NCBI GenBank assembly: GCA_021160985.1
Contig: JAGHBN010000126.1
Coordinates: 1 to 9,488, forward strand
DNA length: 9,488 nucleotides
DNA from: Thermococcus sp.
Lineage (GTDB): Archaea; Methanobacteriota_B; Thermococci; Thermococcales; Thermococcaceae
Direction: 5' to 3'
Shown here: positions 5,549 through 9,488 of the stretch, in pieces
Layout of the letters: each line of letters opens with the position of its first letter
How positions within the stretch are numbered: position 1 is the first letter of the stretch
Made by a program: the position numbers and the translations under genes
Notes under the pieces: generated by a model
Databases searched by the model: none
What the model was told of the DNA's origin: nothing
Seen by the model: only the letters and a program-made list of their open reading frames with translations

Positions 5549-6680
5549 CTTTCCCCCATCCTCTTACCTTTCCTCTCAGATAAGCGCCGACTATAACTGC
5601 CAGGGCGACATCCACTATGGCCAGAATAAGCTTGGCAAATATGTCTATGTTTGAAATTGTGAGTATTGCCATCGCGTATCTCGTCGTGAGGTCGAGGGTT
5701 ACCCAGAGGGCCGGCATCAGGATCAGTGCAGATGTGTAGTACCAGATGTGGTAGTCCCTCTTGAGGTACGACTGGATTATCTTGCCCCCTATCACAACCC
5801 CAATTCCAATAACTAGGGGTGCTGAAATCGCATTAACGTATATCAGCCCCTGGAGGAGGGGTGTTCCGGGGTAGCTCCCTATTAAGTCGAGGGCGTACTC
5901 CTCAAGCCTGAAGTAGGCGTTTATCGCGCCGCCGACTATGATTGAGAGCCCTGCAATGAGGGATATTACCACTATCATCTGCTGTGCCAGCGACTGCCTT
6001 ATGCTCGAGAGGCTCTTCCTTACGTTTATGTGGAACCCCTTGGTGAAGAAGTACATGCCTATGAGGAGGAGCATGGTTCCGGTGACGATAGCCGACACTA
6101 TCTTGGCCTTGTCGGGGTAGACCACGGAGAGGAGTCTAGCTAGCCCGTAGAACAGAATCACCATTCCCGGTATTCCCAGGACTATTTTTGCAACACCGGG
6201 GTCGCTCATAATCTCCTTCAGATACCTGTAAAGAACGTAGTAGGTTGTCTCTATTCCCTCGCTCTGCTTCACGACAACGCGGTGGGAGCTGATTATGGGG
6301 ACCCTCGAGGTTATTATTGGGAATATCTGCTCGTCTTCAGCGCCGTCGGTGACGGTTATTATCCCGTCCGCGGGAAACCTTTCGAGGACTTCCTCGAGCT
6401 GTCTTGCAAGCTCCATGTCGCTCTTTATGCCGACCTTCGGGTCACCCGTTATGAGTGCCACCTCGACGTCTTCAAACTCACCGCTCTCTTTTAGCTCGTC
6501 GTAGAGTTTAACTGCCGCATAAACAACGTTGGCGTCACTATCCTCCGGATCGGCCAGGCTGAGTTTGAGGGCGGCATCTATACATGCCTCTCTCCCGATC
6601 ACCGGCCCCTCTACGCCGGCCTTTTTACCAAAATCATCGTCCCGGTCTATAGCCAGTATGAGGGTCTTGATATCAACCAC
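5526..6680 (-). CDS. DUF373 family membrane protein
   Basis: This 384-residue protein has a soluble N-terminal domain of about 155 residues and a hydrophobic C-terminal half. The N-terminal domain is rich in conserved acidic motifs: DRDDDFGKK (12-20), GREACIDAALKLSLADPEDSDAN (28-51), TGD (78-80) and TDGAEDE (111-117). They suggest metal or nucleotide binding. About six membrane segments follow, near 163-187, 192-212, 233-257, 276-299, 312-333 and 348-368. This matches the archaeal DUF373 family, for which I know no established function. The start is GTG 6680, which overlaps the end of the thiamine-binding-protein gene by 8 bp, and its 3' end overlaps the coiled-coil gene by 23 bp. The overlaps imply tightly coupled translation. 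The ribosome-binding site before GTG 6680 is weak, which agrees with coupling. Confidence 0.85.
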   Translation of the reverse strand: MVDIKTLILAIDRDDDFGKKAGVEGPVIGREACIDAALKLSLADPEDSDANVVYAAVKLYDELKESGEFEDVEVALITGDPKVGIKSDMELARQLEEVLERFPADGIITVTDGAEDEQIFPIITSRVPIISSHRVVVKQSEGIETTYYVLYRYLKEIMSDPGVAKIVLGIPGMVILFYGLARLLSVVYPDKAKIVSAIVTGTMLLLIGMYFFTKGFHINVRKSLSSIRQSLAQQMIVVISLIAGLSIIVGGAINAYFRLEEYALDLIGSYPGTPLLQGLIYVNAISAPLVIGIGVVIGGKIIQSYLKRDYHIWYYTSALILMPALWVTLDLTTRYAMAILTISNIDIFAKLILAIVDVALAVIVGAYLRGKVRGWGKVEVGTSS

Positions 6681-6975
6681 CCCTGACCTTCTCCATCACG
6701 GATTTAACCTTATCTTCCATGTGCCTTTCCTTGTCGCGCCTGTCGTCTATTCTTACAGTCGTTGAGACCCTCTCCGCCCCGAGCTTGAACATAAGCTCGT
6801 GGGCCTCCTCGATTATTGCGAATGCCTCTTTCACGGTTGGAACCTCTATGATAGTTGCCATGGGTGTCAATTGATATTTGACTCCCTTCCTCTCTAAAAG
6901 CTTTACTACTTCTGCGACGTACTTGCTCAGGCTCTTCTCGCCGAGTGGGACGATGACGAACTCCACTATGACCAT
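6673..6975 (-). CDS. MTH1187-family thiamine-binding protein (DUF77)
   Basis: This 100-residue protein matches the MTH1187/YkoF-related fold, small cytosolic ferredoxin-like proteins that form oligomers and bind thiamine or related ligands. Family hallmarks are visible: VEFVIVPLGEKS (4-15), YVAEVVKLLERKGVKYQLTPMATIIE (19-44), HELMFKLGAERV (59-70) and the signature VRIDDRRDK (74-82). I chose ATG 6975 because GGGTG (6986-6982) sits six bases upstream. The alternative GTG 6984 would add three residues and overlap that site. It is the first gene of a three-gene operon, overlapping DUF373 by 8 bp. No thiamine biosynthesis or transport gene is nearby, so its ligand in this setting is open. I see no thiamine riboswitch in the short leader. 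Confidence 0.88.
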   Translation of the reverse strand: MVIVEFVIVPLGEKSLSKYVAEVVKLLERKGVKYQLTPMATIIEVPTVKEAFAIIEEAHELMFKLGAERVSTTVRIDDRRDKERHMEDKVKSVMEKVRGG

Positions 6976-7007
6976 TTTCGACACCCGACTTATCTTTTTT
7001 CGGCAAT

Positions 7008-7021
7008 TTTTTAAACTTTGC
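7008..7021 (-). promoter_or_regulatory. BRE/TATA promoter of the thiamine-BP/DUF373/coiled-coil operon
   Basis: On the minus strand the sequence reads GCAAAG followed by TTTAAAAA (TATA at 7015-7008). The ATG at 6975 lies 33-40 nt downstream, giving an expected transcription start near 6987 and a very short leader. Confidence 0.6.
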
Positions 7022-7022
7022 G

Positions 7023-7036
7023 GGAAAGCTAAATAA
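7023..7036 (+). promoter_or_regulatory. BRE/TATA promoter of the AMMECR1 gene
   Basis: GGAAAG (7023-7028) followed by CTAAATAA (7029-7036) fits a BRE plus TATA element 35-42 nt before the ATG at 7071. It is placed back to back with the divergent promoter; the two TATA boxes are only 13 bp apart. Confidence 0.55.
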
Positions 7037-7070
7037 CTCTTTACATCAAATACCTGTTAGGGTGGTGCCA

Positions 7071-7688
7071 ATGTACAGGATTAAGGACGAATGGGGCGAA
7101 TTCCTCGTCAGGCTCACGAGGAAAGCCATCGAGGAGTACGTGAGGAACGGAAGGGTAATAGGCCCTCCTGAGGACACTCCATCCGAGCTCTGGGAGAAGA
7201 TGGGCGTCTTCGTAACCCTCAACCGCCACAACGTCCCGCCTCAGATGGCACTCCGCGGGTGCATAGGCTTCCCGCTCCCGGTTTATCCGCTGGTTGAGGC
7301 CACGATTAAAGCGGCAATTCATGCCGCCGTTGAAGACCCGCGCTTCCCGCCGGTCAGACCCGAGGAGCTAGATGAGCTCACCGTCGAGGTCAGCGTTCTC
7401 ACACCTCCGGAGCCTGTGGAAGGGCCGCCGGAGGAGAGGCCGAGGAAGATAAAGGTCGGCAGGGACGGGCTGATAATAGAGAAGGGCATCTACTCGGGCT
7501 TACTGCTCCCGCAGGTGCCGGTGGAGTGGGGCTGGGACGAGGAGGAGTTCCTGGCACAGACCTGCTGGAAGGCAGGCCTACCGCCCGACTGCTGGCTCGA
7601 CCCGGAGGCGAAGGTCTACCGCTTCACCGCTGAGGTGTTTGAGGAGGAGTACCCGCGGGGGCCGGTGAGGAGGAAGTCCCTTGTGTGA
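7071..7688 (+). CDS. AMMECR1 domain protein
   Basis: This 205-residue protein is a stand-alone AMMECR1 domain, conserved from archaea to humans and structurally known from a Pyrococcus member, with uncertain biochemical function. The hallmark LRGCIGFPLP lies at 61-70, preceded by GVFVTLNR (45-52). It is followed by VEATIKAAIHAAVEDPRFPPV (75-95) and ELTVEVSVLTPPEPV (102-116). Later come the glycine-containing core IYSGLLLPQVPVEWGWDEEEFL (140-161) and TCWKAGLPPDCW (164-175). The family's usual length is matched. ATG 7071 is preferred over GTG 7062 because GGTGGT at 7061-7066 lies just before it. The gene is transcribed divergently from the thiamine-binding-protein operon. No Memo gene and no AMMECR1-linked radical SAM gene is adjacent, so the context adds little to its role. 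Confidence 0.92.
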   Translation: MYRIKDEWGEFLVRLTRKAIEEYVRNGRVIGPPEDTPSELWEKMGVFVTLNRHNVPPQMALRGCIGFPLPVYPLVEATIKAAIHAAVEDPRFPPVRPEELDELTVEVSVLTPPEPVEGPPEERPRKIKVGRDGLIIEKGIYSGLLLPQVPVEWGWDEEEFLAQTCWKAGLPPDCWLDPEAKVYRFTAEVFEEEYPRGPVRRKSLV

Positions 7689-7704
7689 AAACATTGCCCG
7701 GCAC

Positions 7705-7716
7705 TTTATTATTTTT
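7705..7716 (+). terminator. T-rich terminator after AMMECR1
   Basis: TTTATTATTTTT begins 17 nt after the AMMECR1 stop codon and precedes a separate promoter for the next gene. It is of the oligo-T type used for termination in Thermococcales, but short. Confidence 0.35.
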
Positions 7717-7752
7717 GCAAAAACCATTGGAAAATACGCTAAACCACAACTG

Positions 7753-7760
7753 TTAAATAA
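7753..7760 (+). promoter_or_regulatory. TATA box of the secreted-protein gene
   Basis: TTAAATAA at 7753-7760 lies 34-41 nt before the ATG at 7794, the spacing seen at the other promoters here. The upstream BRE (CACAACTG region) is weaker. Confidence 0.45.
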
Positions 7761-7793
7761 CCTGATGTTTACTATGGAATCATGGTGATATTT

Positions 7794-8882
7794 ATGAAAG
7801 AAAAAGCCGCTGTAGCTATTTTTATCTGCATTTTGGTTGGTAGTGTGTTAGGGGCGGGGCTTGTGGAGGCAACTTACGGGACGGTTGCCACAAGGAGTGC
7901 CACTAATGAAGCCCTTGCGATTATTGACAGTGGTTTCAAAGACTACCTTGTTGGCGCCACTTTTAACGGCGTGGACGAACAGATCTTGGTTGCAACGAAG
8001 CCGATTCTGGGCTTCCCGATTAATGGCGACTCCTATTTGGTCTTGAGCTCGGGTGACGCCAGATACGTGGTGACCGGAGATACCAGCTACGACTTTGAAG
8101 AAGTGGGTGGGGTGGCAATTTCAGATGGACAGCCTGCAACGGGGCAGGATGTCTACGACGTTGCCACACTAAGGATAACCTTGAAAGTTCCAGACGGTGC
8201 AACGACCTTGATGTTCCGGTGGAGGATGGTTTCGGACGACTATTCTCCCTATAACGATTTCTTCTACTCCTATGTGGAGTTCCCGGACGGAAAGAAGGTG
8301 ACTGCGGCCACACTTCCAAATGGCACCATTCCCTACATCTCTGTCATGGAGCCGGTTTTTGTGGAGGTTAACGGTCAGGATGGAGTGCCCCTGGAGGAGA
8401 TGGGCCCGATATACACGGCCAAAGTTGACGTTTCAGCGTATCAGGGAAAAACAATAACTTTGGTTCTCCAAGTAGGGGATGCTGATGACGATGAAGTGGA
8501 TACGGCTGTCTTAGTAGATAATCTCAGATTTATTGTGACTTCATCGGCAACTCCCCGGGGCCAGGAGTACCTCCAGCTTCTGACACTCGCTAGGCTGTGG
8601 ACCCTTAGGTTCTTCACGTTCCATGACAGCTTCGATGAGCTGTACGCCAATGCCACCGCTCTTGGCGTTGCCAACGAGACACTTTCCAGGGCCATGGAGC
8701 TGCACCAGAACGCCACCTCGACCATGCAGGCTGCATGGGGTAATTATGACCTCGATACTGTAAGAAGGCTGATGTGGAGCACGAGGTTCATTCCAAAAAT
8801 AGGGCTGGTTATCAAGGCTTACAGGGACGAAATGAAAGCGATAAGGCTCCTTGAGGATGCAATCGCTGAGATACAGCAGTAG
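7794..8882 (+). CDS. Secreted beta-sandwich protein, choice-of-anchor-like, with helical tail
   Basis: This 362-residue protein begins with a Sec-type signal peptide: MKEKAA, then a hydrophobic core VAIFICILVGSVLGAGLV, with cleavage likely near residues 22-27. Residues about 45-250 look like an extracellular beta sandwich. Strand-forming segments carry FRWRMVSDDY (141-150), FFYSYVEFPDG (156-166) and the acidic DADDDEVDTAVLVDNLRF (229-246), which resembles the closing strands of choice-of-anchor domains and may bind calcium. Residues 255-362 are alpha-helical. Several N-glycosylation sequons are present (NGT 176, NAT 286, NET 294, NAT 306), in keeping with export. There is no C-terminal membrane anchor, so it is either released or held by other proteins. 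ATG 7794 is preferred over ATG 7782 because GGTGA (7784-7788) lies five bases before it. The ligand and exact family are uncertain. Confidence 0.75.
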   Translation: MKEKAAVAIFICILVGSVLGAGLVEATYGTVATRSATNEALAIIDSGFKDYLVGATFNGVDEQILVATKPILGFPINGDSYLVLSSGDARYVVTGDTSYDFEEVGGVAISDGQPATGQDVYDVATLRITLKVPDGATTLMFRWRMVSDDYSPYNDFFYSYVEFPDGKKVTAATLPNGTIPYISVMEPVFVEVNGQDGVPLEEMGPIYTAKVDVSAYQGKTITLVLQVGDADDDEVDTAVLVDNLRFIVTSSATPRGQEYLQLLTLARLWTLRFFTFHDSFDELYANATALGVANETLSRAMELHQNATSTMQAAWGNYDLDTVRRLMWSTRFIPKIGLVIKAYRDEMKAIRLLEDAIAEIQQ

Positions 8883-8897
8883 TTTTTCCATTCTCTT

Positions 8898-9488
8898 TTA
8901 TCCTTTTCTCATCTTCGCTATGAAGAAGCTGTTGCAGTCGTGCCTGTGCGTCCACGCGCGGAAAACCTTGTCGCCGATTTCGAGGAAGCCCCCCTCTCCC
9001 CAGCTGAAGGGGTAGTCACCAGTTCAAGGCCAACCTTGCTAACCGCGAAGAGCACGTTCTCCTCGTCTTCATCGATCCTTATCGAGCACGTCGAGTAAGT
9101 CATCTCGCCGCCATCGCGGAGGTTCTCGTAGGCGTTGCGGAGCATGTTCCTCTGGACGCTTATTATGCGCTTAATCTTGTTCCCGTCGAAGCGCCACTTG
9201 ACTTCGGGGAACTGCCGGTAGGTTCCGGAGCTCGAGCACGGCGCGTCGAGGATTATCCTGTCGAACTTTTCCCTGTCCCTAAAGCTCTGGCCATCCGCGT
9301 GGACGAGCTTGACGTTCTTGATTCCGAGGAGCTTCATCTTCTCCCTCATGCGCATCAGCCTGTCGTAGGAGTAGTCCACCGCGACTATCTCGCCCCTGTT
9401 CTCCATTAACGCGGCGGCATGGAAGGTTTTTGAACCCGGCGCCGCTGCCAAATCAAGAACCCTCTCTCCCGGCTCCGGAGCCAAAACG
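8898..9488 (-). pseudogene. NOL1/NOP2/Sun-family RNA m5C methyltransferase, 5' partial and frameshifted near its C-terminus
   Basis: The frame entering from the window's right edge encodes the catalytic core of an RsmB/NSUN RNA cytosine-5 methyltransferase. It shows the SAM-binding motif VLDLAAAPGSKT, the acidic IVAVDYSYDRL, HADG, the motif IV cysteine in DAPCSSSG and the motif VI catalytic cysteine in STCSI. The family normally ends with a conserved segment, but here the frame turns into low-quality sequence (TTPSAGERGASS) and stops at 8918. The expected end lies one frame over: DYPFSWGEGGFLEIGDK (from 9017) through FRAWTHRHDCNSFFIAK to TAA at 8898-8900. A single missing base at about 9017-9020 explains this. 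The core is intact, so the frameshift is either a recent mutation or a sequence error. The start lies outside the window. The substrate could be tRNA or rRNA. The gene is convergent with the secreted-protein gene, with a gap of 15 bp. Confidence 0.85.

Noticed and set aside
6984..7060. Thiamine (TPP) riboswitch before the thiamine-binding-protein gene
   Set aside because: The predicted leader is only about a dozen nucleotides and no conserved TPP-riboswitch core is seen.
1042..7688. Link between the radical SAM gene and AMMECR1 as an AmmeMemoRadiSam-type system
   Set aside because: The radical SAM protein has a cobalamin-binding domain unlike the AMMECR1-linked enzyme, the genes are over 4 kb apart, and no Memo gene is present.
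8541..8891. Minus-strand frame of 116 codons antisense to the secreted-protein gene
   Set aside because: It has no domain-like pattern, ribosome-binding site or promoter, and the plus-strand frame has a signal peptide and consistent codon use.

Overview
The window looks like a chromosomal segment of a hyperthermophilic archaeon of the order Thermococcales (Thermococcus, Pyrococcus or Palaeococcus type). The reasons are AGG/AGA and ATA codon use with many charged residues, short leaders carrying GGTGA or GGTGGT ribosome-binding sites, and BRE/TATA promoters placed about 35-40 nt before the starts. Typical archaeal families are also present: DUF373, the MTH1187 family, AMMECR1, an EndoIV-like TIM barrel, and a stand-alone Lrp RAM domain next to a GbsR-type regulator. 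I saw no rRNA, tRNA, CRISPR array, insertion sequence or phage gene. No stretch over 300 bases lacks a gene.

Layout. (1) Bases 1-599, plus strand: the tail of an unidentified gene and a small hypothetical gene, probably one operon, then a T-rich terminator. (2) Bases 690-2652, plus strand: a promoter, a small gene that seems broken by two frameshifts, and 19 bp later a cobalamin-binding-domain radical SAM enzyme of unknown substrate. (3) Bases 2709-3562, plus strand: two adjacent inverted repeats abutting a TATA box, then a two-gene operon of a stand-alone RAM domain and a GbsR/MarR-type regulator. This resembles, from memory, the Pyrococcus TFB-RF1 operon. (4) Bases 3602-4447, minus strand: an EndoIV-like TIM-barrel protein with its own promoter and nested inverted repeats. 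(5) Bases 4490-6975, minus strand: a tight operon of thiamine-binding MTH1187-family protein, DUF373 membrane protein and coiled-coil protein, with overlapping genes. (6) A compact divergent promoter at 7008-7036 serves that operon and the AMMECR1 gene at 7071-7688. (7) Bases 7794-8882, plus strand: a secreted protein with a beta-rich domain and a helical tail. (8) Bases 8898-9488, minus strand: the 3' part of a NOL1/NOP2/Sun RNA m5C methyltransferase whose last 39 codons lie in another frame.

The strongest leads are the tandem operator-like palindromes in front of the RAM/GbsR operon, the overlapping three-gene operon pairing a cytosolic ligand-binding protein with a DUF373 membrane protein and a coiled-coil protein, the uncharacterised radical SAM enzyme, and two places where frameshifts break otherwise good coding sequence. 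All function calls come from reading motifs by eye; no database search was run.
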